Shown here piece after piece: positions 1-9,602 of a stretch of 64,000 nucleotides of DNA. The stretch is from Duganella sp. Root1480D1 (lineage in GTDB: Bacteria > Pseudomonadota > Gammaproteobacteria > Burkholderiales > Burkholderiaceae_D). Made by a program: the position numbers and the translations under genes. The DNA is taken from the NCBI RefSeq assembly GCF_001427305.1, contig NZ_LMFZ01000004.1:34714-98713 (forward strand). Direction: 5' to 3'. The notes beneath the pieces are model-generated. The model saw only the letters and a list, made by a program, of their open reading frames with translations. It did not search any database and had not been told where the DNA came from. Within the stretch, counting starts at the first letter, position 1, and each line of letters opens with the position of its first letter.

Positions 1-1
1 G

Positions 2-33
2 TTCAAACCTAAGCGGCTACGCTTACGTTTGAA
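2..33 (-). repeat. Stem-loop in the 16S-23S spacer
   Basis: Inverted repeat downstream of tRNA-Ala in the direction of rRNA transcription. Arms TTCAAAC/GTTTGAA (2-8 and 27-33) and TAAGCG/CGCTTA (10-15 and 20-25) enclose a four-base loop with one mismatch. It lies on the 23S side of the spacer, so a processing signal for the 23S precursor is plausible, but the 23S gene is outside the window and the role is inferred. Confidence 0.5.
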
Positions 34-37
34 AACT

Positions 38-113
38 TGGTGGAGGATGACGGGATCGAACCGACGACCCCCTGCTTGCAAAGCAGGTGCTCTCCCAGCT
101 GAGCTAATCCCCC
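38..113 (-). tRNA. tRNA-Ala (anticodon TGC)
   Basis: Read on the minus strand this is a 76-nt cloverleaf starting GGGGGATTAGCTC, with anticodon loop CTTTGCAAG (anticodon TGC), T-loop GGTTCGATCC and an encoded CCA end. The acceptor stem GGGGGAT pairs with ATCCTCC with one G-T pair. It lies 10 nt after tRNA-Ile in the spacer, the usual Ile-Ala pair of proteobacterial rRNA operons. Confidence 0.97.
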
Positions 114-123
114 TGGGTGGTAC

Positions 124-200
124 TGGTAGGGCTGGTTGGGCTCGAACCAACGACCCCCGCGTTATCAACACGGTGCTCTAACCAGCTGAGCTACAGCCCC
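124..200 (-). tRNA. tRNA-Ile (anticodon GAT)
   Basis: Minus-strand 77-nt cloverleaf beginning GGGGCTGTAGCTC, with anticodon GAT in loop TTGATAA, T-loop GGTTCGAGCC and encoded CCA. It sits between 16S and tRNA-Ala in the standard order of rRNA operons in this class. Confidence 0.97.
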
Positions 201-217
201 ATTTGTTCTTCGTATTA

Positions 218-244
218 CAACAGCCGATAAGTGTGGACGTTTGA
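218..244 (-). other. 16S processing stem, 3' arm
   Basis: The 27 bases here are almost perfectly complementary to the leader bases at 1884-1911 (two mismatches or G-U pairs). In the transcript the two arms would pair and bring the ends of pre-16S together, the usual RNase III processing stalk. This is seen directly in the sequence; cleavage by RNase III is inferred from other proteobacteria. Confidence 0.75.
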
Positions 245-259
245 GTCTGATGCCGACTC

Positions 260-1741
<1,482 letters not shown>

Positions 1742-1883
1742 AATCTCTGTTTTTCCGATATTGCTACCGGAGGTCACTCACTCAAAATACTGACGAATCT
1801 CTTTCGAGATTACGTTTAATATATTTTGTGCGAGCGTTATAACGTATATTTTGAGCATCGAGCCCGAAGGCTCGGGCACATCG

Positions 1884-1911
1884 TCAAACGCCCACACTTA
1901 TCGACTGTTGA
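1884..1911 (-). other. 16S processing stem, 5' arm
   Basis: Leader segment upstream of 16S, complementary to 218-244 downstream of it. Read as RNA it contains AACAGTCGATAAGTGTGGGC, pairing with GTCCACACTTATCGGCTGTT. This forms the stalk that loops out pre-16S. Confidence 0.75.
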
Positions 1912-1924
1912 TTTTTAAAGATCG
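1912..1924 (-). promoter_or_regulatory. boxA-like antitermination site in the rRNA leader
   Basis: The minus strand reads GATCTTTAAAAAT, close to the boxA element that recruits NusB/NusE in rRNA leaders. It lies just before the 5' processing arm and about 170 nt upstream of 16S, where boxA is expected. Confidence 0.6.
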
Positions 1925-1972
1925 CTGCTTTTGTTTAACGAAGCGTTGTGTTCGTTGCAGCAGAGAAGCGAG

Positions 1973-2001
1973 ATTATGCAGTGTTCCGTATAACTCGTCA
2001 A
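1973..2001 (-). promoter_or_regulatory. rRNA promoter P2 (proximal)
   Basis: Minus strand: -35 TTGACG, 17-bp spacer, -10 CATAAT, a close match to the sigma-70 consensus. Transcription would start near 1965 and run through boxA, the processing stem and 16S. Confidence 0.75.
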
Positions 2002-2060
2002 CCCCATCTTTTTCTCGTTTCGCTTCGCTGATTTGTCAGCGCTGCGTTGCGAGGGACAGA

Positions 2061-2089
2061 ACTATAGCAAACGATCCGGCTGTCCGCAA
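2061..2089 (-). promoter_or_regulatory. rRNA promoter P1 (distal)
   Basis: Minus strand: -35 TTGCGG, 17-bp spacer, -10 TATAGT, about 90 bp upstream of P2. Tandem promoters are usual for rRNA operons. The region between here and 16S (1742-2160) holds only leader elements and no gene. Confidence 0.6.
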
Positions 2090-2190
2090 GGGCATTCTTC
2101 TATTCCCGTATTTCTGCATTCTGTCGCACACCGGTAGCGGCTTTCCGCAAGCTTAACTACACTTGCCCCATATTCAATAGAAAGTCGCGC

Positions 2191-3549
2191 ATGTTTCCAA
2201 CCCCGAAAGCCCAAGACACAGCAAAAACCCTCCTGGCCTGGCTCCACCGAGGCTTTGATGCGACGACCGGCTGGGTAACGCACCTGTCGTGGTGGAAGTT
2301 CTTCCTGTTTGCTGCGCTCTCCATGATTGCAGCGTCGATCTTGCAGGACGAGCTGTTCTCGCCTTCCCGCGAGGAAGAGATGGTGATCCGCTCCCATAAG
2401 CGCACAAAATCGGGCAACGCCGACCCAAATATCACGATTGACGATAGCGGCATCCACTTCAACCCGCGTGCTGGCAAGATCAAGAAACAAGCCAGCGCTG
2501 AGGCGAGCATCGACGAAGCCACTGACGCGACTGAAGCTTCAGAAGCCGCTGCTGCCGAGGCGGCAGCTCCCGCCATGCCAGCCGAGCCTGCCGCTCCCGC
2601 CATGCCGGCGCCCCCGGCCCCGCCGGCACCGAAAGCAAACCGCGCGAAACCTGCAGCGCCAGCCGCCCCGGCGGCACCAATGCCTGGCGAGGAAGTCCAT
2701 ATTGAGCTGCCTCCGCAAATTGGCGAGGAGCTGTCCAACGCACTGGAGCAAGCGGTGGACAGCGCAGCCGAAGAAAAAGTCTCGCGCTATCACAAGCAGG
2801 CTTCGACTTGGTTCACCAGTTTCATCACCCTTCTTTTGCTAGCACTTTTCGCGATGAAGGCACTGGTTGGCGGCAAGAAGAAGGCAGAAGCCGAAGCCCA
2901 GGTGGCCAACGCCGCGGCTGAACGTGAATCCATGCAGCGCCAACTAAGCGAGGCCAAGATGCAAATGATGCAGGCCCAGGTCGAACCGCACTTCCTGTTC
3001 AATACCCTGGCCTCCGTGGAGCACCTGATCGAAACCGATCCGCCGCGCGCCTCGGCCATGCAGCGCAGCCTGATCAAATACCTGCGAGCCGTACTGCCGC
3101 AAATGCGCGAAAACAAGCTGACCAGCACGCTCGGCAGCGAGTCCGATATGGTGGTCGCTTACCTGGCCCTGTTGAAGATGCGCATGGAAGAGCGCCTCAC
3201 CGTCGACTTCGACGTGCCGGAAGGCCTGCGCACCGCCGCCTTCCCGCCGATGATGCTGCAGTCCATGGTTGAAAACGCGATCAAGCACGGCCTGGAGGGC
3301 AAACCGGAAGGGGGCTACCTGAAAGTCCGCGCTGAAGTGGCACACAGCAAACTGCGCGTCGCCGTGACTGACGATGGCCTGGGTTTTGGCGCCAAGCCAA
3401 GCACCGGTACCGGCCTGGGCCTGACCAATATCCGCGAACGCCTGAAGCTGCTCCATGGCGACCAGGCATCACTGAAAATCGAGCCCAACCAGCCAAGCGG
3501 CGTGATCGCGATTATCGAGGTGCCATACCAGTTGGCACGCTCGGAATAA
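2191..3549 (+). CDS. LytS/AlgZ-type sensor histidine kinase with Ala/Pro-rich linker
   Basis: A 452-residue membrane kinase of the His_kinase (LytS/YehU) type. A first hydrophobic segment is near residues 35-50. It is followed by a long, acidic then Ala/Pro-rich low-complexity stretch (about 100-175), probably periplasmic, and a second membrane segment near 210-228. The phospho-accepting box VEPHFLFNTL places the histidine at residue 267. Asn of MVENAIKHGLEG and the glycine-rich GLGLTNIRERL mark the ATP-binding domain at the C-terminus. The start ATG has AGAAAG upstream. It faces away from the rRNA operon and is followed 64 bp later by a LytTR regulator, its likely partner. The stimulus is unknown; the extended A/P linker is not typical of the family. 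Confidence 0.9.
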   Translation: MFPTPKAQDTAKTLLAWLHRGFDATTGWVTHLSWWKFFLFAALSMIAASILQDELFSPSREEEMVIRSHKRTKSGNADPNITIDDSGIHFNPRAGKIKKQASAEASIDEATDATEASEAAAAEAAAPAMPAEPAAPAMPAPPAPPAPKANRAKPAAPAAPAAPMPGEEVHIELPPQIGEELSNALEQAVDSAAEEKVSRYHKQASTWFTSFITLLLLALFAMKALVGGKKKAEAEAQVANAAAERESMQRQLSEAKMQMMQAQVEPHFLFNTLASVEHLIETDPPRASAMQRSLIKYLRAVLPQMRENKLTSTLGSESDMVVAYLALLKMRMEERLTVDFDVPEGLRTAAFPPMMLQSMVENAIKHGLEGKPEGGYLKVRAEVAHSKLRVAVTDDGLGFGAKPSTGTGLGLTNIRERLKLLHGDQASLKIEPNQPSGVIAIIEVPYQLARSE

Positions 3550-3613
3550 GCGATTGCCTTGTGCGGCGATCCATTGAATAATTGATACTTCTTATTTCCT
3601 AATATTGAGCACT

Positions 3614-4381
3614 ATGCCCACAGCAATTATTGCCGACGATGAGAGACTGATGCGCGACCAGCTGCGCATGCGGCTGGAACAAGTATGGCCCGAACTTGAG
3701 ATCCTTGGCGAAGCCAAGAACGGCGACGAAGCAGTTGACCTGGTCGACGAACTGAAGCCTGATTTCACCTTCCTCGACATCCGCATGCCCGGCAAGACCG
3801 GCATGGAAGCAGCCGCTGAAATCGGCAACAAGAGCAATGTGGTTTTCGTCACCGCGTATGATGCCTATGCAGTGGAAGCATTCGAGCGCGGCGCGGTCGA
3901 CTACGTGTTGAAACCGCCGGAGCCTGAGCGCCTGAAAGTCACCGTTGAGCGCCTGAAAGGCCGCCTGTCCTCGCCGGCAGCCAGCGCTGCGCAAGGCGCC
4001 GACATGGCTGCCATCCTGAACCAGCTTGCGGAAAAGATCGCCTCGCCGAAGCCCAAATACCTGCAATGGATCCAGGCCAGCATCGGGTCTGACCTGCGCA
4101 TGATTCCAGTCGAGGAAATCCTGTTCTTCCGCTCGGACGAGAAATACACCTGCGTGCAAACCGACAAGTTCGAGGCACTGATCCGCAAGCCGGTGCGCGA
4201 CCTGGCCGAGGAACTGGACCCGTCGCTGTTCTGGCAGATCCACCGCGCGACCCTGGTCAATGTGAACGCCATCGAAGGCGTAACGCGCGACATCCGCGGG
4301 CGCCACCTTGTTATGATCAAAGGCCGCCCAGACAAGCTGGAAGTCAGCCGCTCATTCCTCCATCTGTTCAAGCAGATGTGA
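3614..4381 (+). CDS. LytTR-family response regulator
   Basis: A 255-residue two-domain regulator. The receiver (1-120) has the acidic pair in IIADDERL, phospho-acceptor Asp55 in FLDIRMPG and Lys in YVLKPPEP. A LytTR DNA-binding domain fills about 150-255 (FFRSDEKYTCVQT, FWQIHRATLVNVNAI). An upstream TTG at 3605 could add three residues, but I chose ATG 3614 because the receiver begins directly there; neither start has a strong ribosome site. It pairs with the LytS-type kinase just upstream. Targets are unknown. Confidence 0.9.
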   Translation: MPTAIIADDERLMRDQLRMRLEQVWPELEILGEAKNGDEAVDLVDELKPDFTFLDIRMPGKTGMEAAAEIGNKSNVVFVTAYDAYAVEAFERGAVDYVLKPPEPERLKVTVERLKGRLSSPAASAAQGADMAAILNQLAEKIASPKPKYLQWIQASIGSDLRMIPVEEILFFRSDEKYTCVQTDKFEALIRKPVRDLAEELDPSLFWQIHRATLVNVNAIEGVTRDIRGRHLVMIKGRPDKLEVSRSFLHLFKQM

Positions 4382-4451
4382 TCCAGATCAAGCCGCCCTG
4401 CGGCTTGCTGTAATACGGTGTCCTGGTGGTTGCTGCCACCAGGAGGCCAAC

Positions 4452-5123
4452 TTGAAGAATCCCCGCACCCGCGTCCAGGGACGCCGCTCAACCGACTCCG
4501 CCCTTGCGGAAATCCGGGAAGATGAACGCGTCCACATCTCGCGTGAACTGCACGACGATCTCGGGCAACTGCTGGCGACCCTGCGTGTCGAACTCACGCT
4601 CTTGAAACAACTGCCGCCTGACTCACCCGATGCCGAGGCGCACCTGGCCAACATGGACAGCCTGCTCGTGACGGCCATCGGCTCCCTGCGCCGCATCGCA
4701 GGCAACTTGCGCCCGCGCGCACTCGACGAAGGCGGCCTGTACTTTGCGCTGGAATCGTTGCGGCGGGAGTTCGAAAAGCGGCATGGCATCCGCTGCCAGC
4801 TGGATGCGCTGCGCGACGCCCTGGTGCTCGATGAGAGTTATAGCACTGCCATCTATCGGCTGGTGCAGGAATCTTTGACCAATATCGCCCGCCACGCGGG
4901 TGCCTCCACAGCCAAAGTGCACTTGCAGCGCGATGCGGGGGAGCTGTTCATCGATATCTCTGATGACGGTCGGGGCATCGGCGTCGGCGATATGGCGAAG
5001 GCAGATGCGCTTGGCCTGCTCGGCATGCGCGAGCGTGTCGCGGCACTGCGCGGCAGCATGAACGTCGATGGCGGCAGCGGGACGCGCATCTCGATCACGA
5101 TCCCCCTCCCCTCCGGCACATAA
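4452..5123 (+). CDS. Soluble NarL-type sensor histidine kinase (HisKA_3)
   Basis: A 223-residue kinase core without membrane or sensor domain. The H-box HISRELHDDLGQ (residues about 28-40) is the HisKA_3 dimerisation motif, and RLVQESLTNIARHA with DDGRGIG form the ATP-binding domain. Start: TTG at 4452, chosen because AGGAGG lies 5 nt upstream and no in-frame ATG precedes the H-box. It follows the LytTR regulator by 70 bp, but HisKA_3 kinases normally pair with LuxR/NarL-type regulators, and none is present in the window. Its partner and signal are therefore unknown. Confidence 0.85.
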   Translation: MKNPRTRVQGRRSTDSALAEIREDERVHISRELHDDLGQLLATLRVELTLLKQLPPDSPDAEAHLANMDSLLVTAIGSLRRIAGNLRPRALDEGGLYFALESLRREFEKRHGIRCQLDALRDALVLDESYSTAIYRLVQESLTNIARHAGASTAKVHLQRDAGELFIDISDDGRGIGVGDMAKADALGLLGMRERVAALRGSMNVDGGSGTRISITIPLPSGT

Positions 5124-5150
5124 AAAAAGGGCGGGCCCGAAGACCCGCCA
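5122..5150 (-). terminator. Rho-independent terminator of the porin gene
   Basis: Minus strand: GGCGGG stem, eight-base loop, CCCGCC, then a run of seven T. It lies 53 bp beyond the porin stop and overlaps the last codon of the convergent kinase gene. Confidence 0.85.
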
Positions 5151-5202
5151 AAGATCATGAATCACCTCGAGAGAGAGTGGTACTGCTTGCTACAAAAGCT
5201 GC

Positions 5203-6285
5203 TTAGAAGGCGTGGCGGATGCCCAGGTTGAAGGCTTTGTCGCCAGTACCGGCTTCGGTGTTGTTGCCAACGGTGTAGCCGGCGCCGTTCTTGTTCTTGA
5301 TCTTGGCGATCGCGGTGTAAGCGGTGGTGCGCTTGGACAGCGCGTACAGGTAGCCGATGCCGAACTGGTTGGCGTCCTGGTTGTTGGACTTGTCGTCCTT
5401 GCGGATGTAGGAAGCGACCAGGGTGCCGCCGCCCATTGGCACGCCCACGCCCAGCAGAAGTTCGTTGCCGTCGGTAGAGGCTTTTGGAGCAACAGCCAGG
5501 CCATATGCATTCGCCACTGGCAGCGGTGCCGAACCGGCGCCCTTGTCTTTTTCGTAGCCGAAGTAGACTTTGACGACGCCGAAGTCGTAGTTGGCAGCCA
5601 ACAGGGTGTTCTTGGCTTTGTCTTTACGCACGGCTGGAGTGGCGCCCACTGCAGCGGTATCGTTGTTCTTGTTGTTGTGAACCAGGCGAACATTCAGCTC
5701 TTTGCTGGTGTAGTTCACGCCGAAGCCGAACTGGCGGCCAGCGGTATTGTCGCCAGCTTGTTCGCCCATGCCGTACAGGGCATCGACGCTGAAGCCCGAG
5801 AACACTGGGGAGTTATAGACGATGGCGTTCGACAAGCGGGTGTTGACGCCGCCGGTAGGGAACAGGTTCTTGGCGCTGCCAGCGTAGCCGGCGCCGAATG
5901 GGTCGGCAACTTGCGACAGGGCGTTGTACAGCATGGTGTACTGGCGGCCCAGGGTGATCTGGCCTGCTTCAGCGCTCTTCAGGCCAACGAAAGCCTGGCG
6001 CTGTGCGAACACGCCTGCGGTGTCCTGGTCGCCGGTATCGATCTTGACGCCGGATTCGATTGCGAAGATAGCGGAAGTGCCGCCACCCAGGTCTTCAACA
6101 CCCTTGAAGCCCAGGCGGGAAGCCGAACCCACACCACTGGTCACCTTGTTGACGCTGCCGTTCACGCCGCCGCGCTCTGCGACGAAGCCTGCGTCAGCGA
6201 TACCGTAGATGGTCACATTGGACTGGGCTTGAGCTTGTGCTGCGAAACCGCTGATGATCAGTGCTGCCAGAGTAAGTTTTTTCAC
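5203..6285 (-). CDS. Outer-membrane porin (Burkholderiales type)
   Basis: A 360-residue trimeric general porin for passive uptake of small hydrophilic solutes. A signal peptide (KKLTLAALIISGFAAQAQA) is followed by SNVTIYGIADAGF, the usual first strand of this porin family. LGFKGVEDLGGG and the C-terminal GIRHAF with terminal Phe are family hallmarks; the Phe is the BAM recognition residue. The start codon is GTG at 6283-6285 with AGGAC upstream. It has its own terminator and lies downstream of the hypothetical gene at 6375. A strong inverted repeat in its leader (6299-6359) may be regulatory. Confidence 0.95.
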   Translation of the reverse strand: MKKLTLAALIISGFAAQAQAQSNVTIYGIADAGFVAERGGVNGSVNKVTSGVGSASRLGFKGVEDLGGGTSAIFAIESGVKIDTGDQDTAGVFAQRQAFVGLKSAEAGQITLGRQYTMLYNALSQVADPFGAGYAGSAKNLFPTGGVNTRLSNAIVYNSPVFSGFSVDALYGMGEQAGDNTAGRQFGFGVNYTSKELNVRLVHNNKNNDTAAVGATPAVRKDKAKNTLLAANYDFGVVKVYFGYEKDKGAGSAPLPVANAYGLAVAPKASTDGNELLLGVGVPMGGGTLVASYIRKDDKSNNQDANQFGIGYLYALSKRTTAYTAIAKIKNKNGAGYTVGNNTEAGTGDKAFNLGIRHAF

Positions 6286-6298
6286 TTGTTGTCCTACG

Positions 6299-6359
6299 TT
6301 GTTGAAGTTGAGGGAAATGTTTCAAACGCAGCTATATTGCCCCTCAATTACTTCAACAA
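6299..6359 (-). repeat. Long inverted repeat in the porin leader
   Basis: Arms TTGTTGAAGT-TGAGGG and its complement (6299-6314 and 6341-6359, with a 3-nt bulge) flank a 26-base loop directly upstream of the porin. No T-run follows, so it is not a standard terminator. On the minus strand TTGTTG, 17 bp, TATAGC overlaps the upstream arm and could be the porin promoter. Function unknown: operator, leader hairpin or end of the upstream transcript. Confidence 0.5.
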
Positions 6360-6374
6360 TGTGACAGGAAAAAA

Positions 6375-6827
6375 TTACTTCAGGCGTGATGTCACAACCC
6401 AGTAATATTCGGACCGCAAGACCTTGATTTCACGCGCAGCGATGCCCAAACGCTTGCGCAGCCAGCTGTCGGACGGATAATTTTTCATCACTTCAAATCG
6501 GTTTCCGTCGTCATCTTTCTGGAATTCGTAGGTATTTCCGTGCTGGTCGGTGCGCGCAACCGGGAAGCTCTCGCCATCGACATAGTCTTCGCCCATCAAA
6601 ACCAGCAAGACATCCTTGCCAAGCTTGTCACGAAGCTGTTTCAGGAACTTGTCCTGTTTTTCACGCCCCAGCTGGGACCACAGGAATTCGGCGTAGACAG
6701 CCGTGTACTGGCCTGGAGCGGCCTCAAGGCCATCCAGGTCGAGGCTTTCCAGCTGCAGGACCTCATGGCCATCCAGCAGTTCTTCGATGTGCTCGCGCAC
6801 TTCGTACAGTTCTTCTTCGTTAATCAC
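6375..6827 (-). CDS. Conserved-looking hypothetical protein downstream of cysB
   Basis: A 150-residue, acidic, soluble protein with no signal peptide or membrane segment and no motif I recognise. The first half is rich in Glu/Asp/Leu (helical, EELYEVREHIEELL), the second half has mixed strands ending ILRSEYYWVV-like sequence. The start ATG overlaps the cysB stop by 4 nt, so it is translationally coupled to cysB and probably co-transcribed. Codon use resembles neighbours, supporting a real gene. No function assigned. Confidence 0.75.
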   Translation of the reverse strand: MINEEELYEVREHIEELLDGHEVLQLESLDLDGLEAAPGQYTAVYAEFLWSQLGREKQDKFLKQLRDKLGKDVLLVLMGEDYVDGESFPVARTDQHGNTYEFQKDDDGNRFEVMKNYPSDSWLRKRLGIAAREIKVLRSEYYWVVTSRLK

Positions 6828-7765
6828 AGTTCGTAGTTCTCATGTTCGCCCTTCATCGCCTGTTCGATCAGCTTGCGGTTCAACGTCGGCGCCAGCAACT
6901 CGATGAAGGTATATATATAGGATCGCAGGTAGGCACCCTGCTTGACGGCCACCCGCGACACATTCATGCCGAACAGGTGGCCCGCGGGGATGGCCCGCAG
7001 GCTGCGGTCGCGCTCAGGGTCGAAGGCCATACCGGCAATGATGCCGACGCCCATGCCCAGCTCCACATAGGTCTTGATCACGTCCGCATCGATCGCTTCC
7101 AGCAGCACGTCCGGCTTCAGGCCCCGCTTCTCAAAGGCCTGGTCGATGCGCGACCGGCCAGCGAAGGCGGCATCATACGTGATGATGTGGTGCTCGGCCA
7201 CCTCTTCCAGCGTGACGGACTTGATCCTTAACAGCGGGTGGTCCGGCGGCACCACCACCACGTGCTCCCACTGGTAGCAAGGCAGGGTAATCAGTCCGTC
7301 GATGGCGGCAATGGATTCGGTGGCAATGGCCAGGTCGGCCTGGTCGCGCTGCACCATCTCCGCGATCTGCCTGGGATTACCTTGCAATAAAGACAACCTC
7401 ACCTTCGGGTATTTCTGCATGAAGGCCTGTACTACTTTCGGCAGGGTGTAGCGCGCCTGAGTGTGCGTGGTGGCGATGGTGAAGCTGCCCGAGTCCTGGG
7501 CCGCGTACTCCTTGCCAATCCGTTTCAGGCTATCGATCTCCTGCATGATCAATTCAACCGAGGACAACACCAGCCGGCCAGGCTCGGTCAGGCCGCGAAT
7601 CCGTTTGCCGTGCCTTGTGAAAATATCAACACCCAATTCCTCCTCCAGCTCGATGATCGCCTTGGAGACGCCCGGCTGGGACGTAAACAAGGCCTTGGCG
7701 GCGTCGGTCAGGTTGTAGTTCTGGCGCACGGCTTCCCGCACGAATCGCAGTTGGTGAAGGTTCAT
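6824..7765 (-). CDS. cysB: CysB-type LysR regulator of sulfur assimilation
   Basis: A 313-residue LysR-family activator. The N-terminal helix-turn-helix (1-60; NYNLTDAAKALFTSQPGVSK) resembles CysB, and the effector domain starts at about 90 (FTIATTHTQARYTLP, a CysB signature). CysB binds N-acetylserine or related ligands and switches on sulfate-reduction genes. It stands divergent from cysI, 148 bp apart, with an inverted repeat between them. The paralogue Cbl would look similar, but the position next to the cys operon favours CysB. Confidence 0.87.
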   Translation of the reverse strand: MNLHQLRFVREAVRQNYNLTDAAKALFTSQPGVSKAIIELEEELGVDIFTRHGKRIRGLTEPGRLVLSSVELIMQEIDSLKRIGKEYAAQDSGSFTIATTHTQARYTLPKVVQAFMQKYPKVRLSLLQGNPRQIAEMVQRDQADLAIATESIAAIDGLITLPCYQWEHVVVVPPDHPLLRIKSVTLEEVAEHHIITYDAAFAGRSRIDQAFEKRGLKPDVLLEAIDADVIKTYVELGMGVGIIAGMAFDPERDRSLRAIPAGHLFGMNVSRVAVKQGAYLRSYIYTFIELLAPTLNRKLIEQAMKGEHENYEL

Positions 7766-7806
7766 TCTCGCTCTCGTTGGACTCCCCAGCGCATATTTTA
7801 CGCTGA

Positions 7807-7833
7807 TGCTTATGCCTTAACAGCATATAAGCA
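7807..7833. promoter_or_regulatory. Candidate CysB operator between cysB and cysI
   Basis: Perfect inverted arms TGCTTAT and ATAAGCA separated by 13 bp, in the divergent cysB/cysI promoter region. The T-rich/A-rich dyad fits LysR-type sites. Binding is inferred from position and symmetry. Confidence 0.5.
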
Positions 7834-7913
7834 AATAAAGACTATGTTGTTTGGAATAAGGCCCCAGTTTATTACCATTGATTCCACTTCGGGCATGCCT
7901 TACTGGGAAAGCT

Positions 7914-9602
7914 ATGTATCAATACGATCAATACGACCACCTCATCATCCGCGAACGCATCGAGCAGTATCGCGACCAGGTTCAACGCCGCCTGAACGAT
8001 GAGTTGACCGAGGCCGAATTCCTGCCGCTTCGCTTGCAGAATGGCCTGTACATGCAGCGTCACGCTTATATGCTGCGTATCGCCGTCCCTTACGGCCTGC
8101 TGAGCTCCAGGCAAATGCGCATGTTCGCGCACATCGCCCGCAAATATGACCGCGGTTACGGCCACTTCACCACTCGCCAGAACATCCAGTTCAACTGGAT
8201 CAAGCTGGAAGAGACGCCGGAAATCCTGAGCGACCTGGCTTCGGTGGAAATGCACGCCATCCAGACTTCGGGCAACTGCATCCGCAATGTGACTTCCGAC
8301 GAATTCGCCGGCGTGGCCGCCGACGAGATCATCGACCCGCGCCCATACGCCGAGGTGCTGCGCCAGTGGTCGACCTTCCACCCTGAGTTCATCGCCCTGC
8401 CGCGCAAGTTCAAGGTGGCGATCAACGGCGCCGTGGAAGACCGTGCCGCCATCGCCGTGCACGATATCGGCCTGACCGTGGTAAAGAACGAAGCCGGCGA
8501 AATCGGCTTCAAGGTGATGGTCGGTGGCGGCATGGGCCGTACCCCGATCCTGGGCAGCGTGATTCGCGAATTCCTGCCGCGCGAACACCTGCTGACCTAT
8601 ACCGAAGCGATCATGCGTGTGTATAACCTACACGGCCGCCGCGACAACAAGTACAAGGCCCGCATCAAGATCCTGCTGAAAGCCCTGGGCGTGGAAGAGT
8701 TCGCCCGCCAGGTGGAAGCCGAGTGGGAAGACCTGAAGGGCACCGAACAGACCCTGACGCTGGAAGAAATGGAGCGTATCATCGCCTATTTCCAGCCGCA
8801 CGAATACAAGGCCTTGCCGTCTTACGACGCTGCCGCCGCCCACGCGGAGAAGCCATTCCAGAACTGGTTGAAGCGCAATGTAAAGCCGCACAAGGTGCCG
8901 GGCTACGCCGCTGTCGTGCTGTCGCTGAAGAAGACCGGTGTGCCGCCGGGCGATGCGACCGCCGAGCAGATGGATTACATGGCCGACCTGGCCGACCGCT
9001 ACAGCTTCGGCGAACTGCGTGTGACGCACGAACAGAACATCGTGCTGGCCGACGTGGAACAATCCCAGTTGTACGCACTGTGGCAGGAGATCAAGGCGCA
9101 CGGCCTGGCAACGCCGAATATCGGCCTGCTGACCGACATTATCTGCTGCCCTGGCGGCGACTTCTGCTCGCTGGCGAATGCCAAGTCGATCCCGATTGCG
9201 CAGGCGATTGCCGAGCGCTTCGACCATATCGACTTCCTGCACGATATCGGTGATTTCGAGCTGAATATCTCGGGCTGCATCAACGCCTGCGGCCACCACC
9301 ACGTCGGCAATATCGGCGTGCTGGGTGTCGACAAGGACGGCAGCGAATGGTATCAAGTGTCGATTGGCGGCGCGCAAGGCAACAACTCCGCCATCGGCAA
9401 GATCATTGGCCCGTCGTTCTCCGCGCAGCAGATGCCGGAAGTGATCGACCGCCTGTTGCAAGTGTACGTTCGCGAACGCACTCCGGAAGAGCGCTTCGTG
9501 GACACCGCGCAGCGCCTGGGCATTGCCCCGTTCAAGGAATTTGTATACGCCACGCCGATTGAAACCGCTGGCCGCCTGGTAGGAGAAGACGAATATGCCT
9601 AA
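7914..9602 (+). CDS. cysI: Assimilatory sulfite reductase hemoprotein (CysI type)
   Basis: A 562-residue siroheme/[4Fe-4S] nitrite/sulfite reductase, reducing sulfite to sulfide in the cytoplasm. Four cluster-ligand cysteines are visible: CPGGDFC (near residue 413) and GCINACGHHH (near 457). The N-terminal half has GHFTTRQNIQFNWI, the substrate-binding arginine region. The start is ATG 7914 with GGGAAAG upstream; a longer reading from TTG 7878 lacks a ribosome site. First gene of the cys operon; overlaps the DUF934 gene by 8 nt. No CysJ flavoprotein is present, so electrons probably come from ferredoxin or another donor. Nitrite reductase is an alternative, but the context says sulfite. Confidence 0.93.
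   Translation: MYQYDQYDHLIIRERIEQYRDQVQRRLNDELTEAEFLPLRLQNGLYMQRHAYMLRIAVPYGLLSSRQMRMFAHIARKYDRGYGHFTTRQNIQFNWIKLEETPEILSDLASVEMHAIQTSGNCIRNVTSDEFAGVAADEIIDPRPYAEVLRQWSTFHPEFIALPRKFKVAINGAVEDRAAIAVHDIGLTVVKNEAGEIGFKVMVGGGMGRTPILGSVIREFLPREHLLTYTEAIMRVYNLHGRRDNKYKARIKILLKALGVEEFARQVEAEWEDLKGTEQTLTLEEMERIIAYFQPHEYKALPSYDAAAAHAEKPFQNWLKRNVKPHKVPGYAAVVLSLKKTGVPPGDATAEQMDYMADLADRYSFGELRVTHEQNIVLADVEQSQLYALWQEIKAHGLATPNIGLLTDIICCPGGDFCSLANAKSIPIAQAIAERFDHIDFLHDIGDFELNISGCINACGHHHVGNIGVLGVDKDGSEWYQVSIGGAQGNNSAIGKIIGPSFSAQQMPEVIDRLLQVYVRERTPEERFVDTAQRLGIAPFKEFVYATPIETAGRLVGEDEYA

Noticed and set aside
3605-3613. TTG start for the first LytTR regulator
   Set aside because: It adds three residues before the receiver without a ribosome site; ATG 3614 is the simpler start.
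5212-6405. A 397-codon plus-strand frame opposite the porin
   Set aside because: No ribosome site, shadow composition; the minus-strand porin has signal peptide, strands and terminal Phe.
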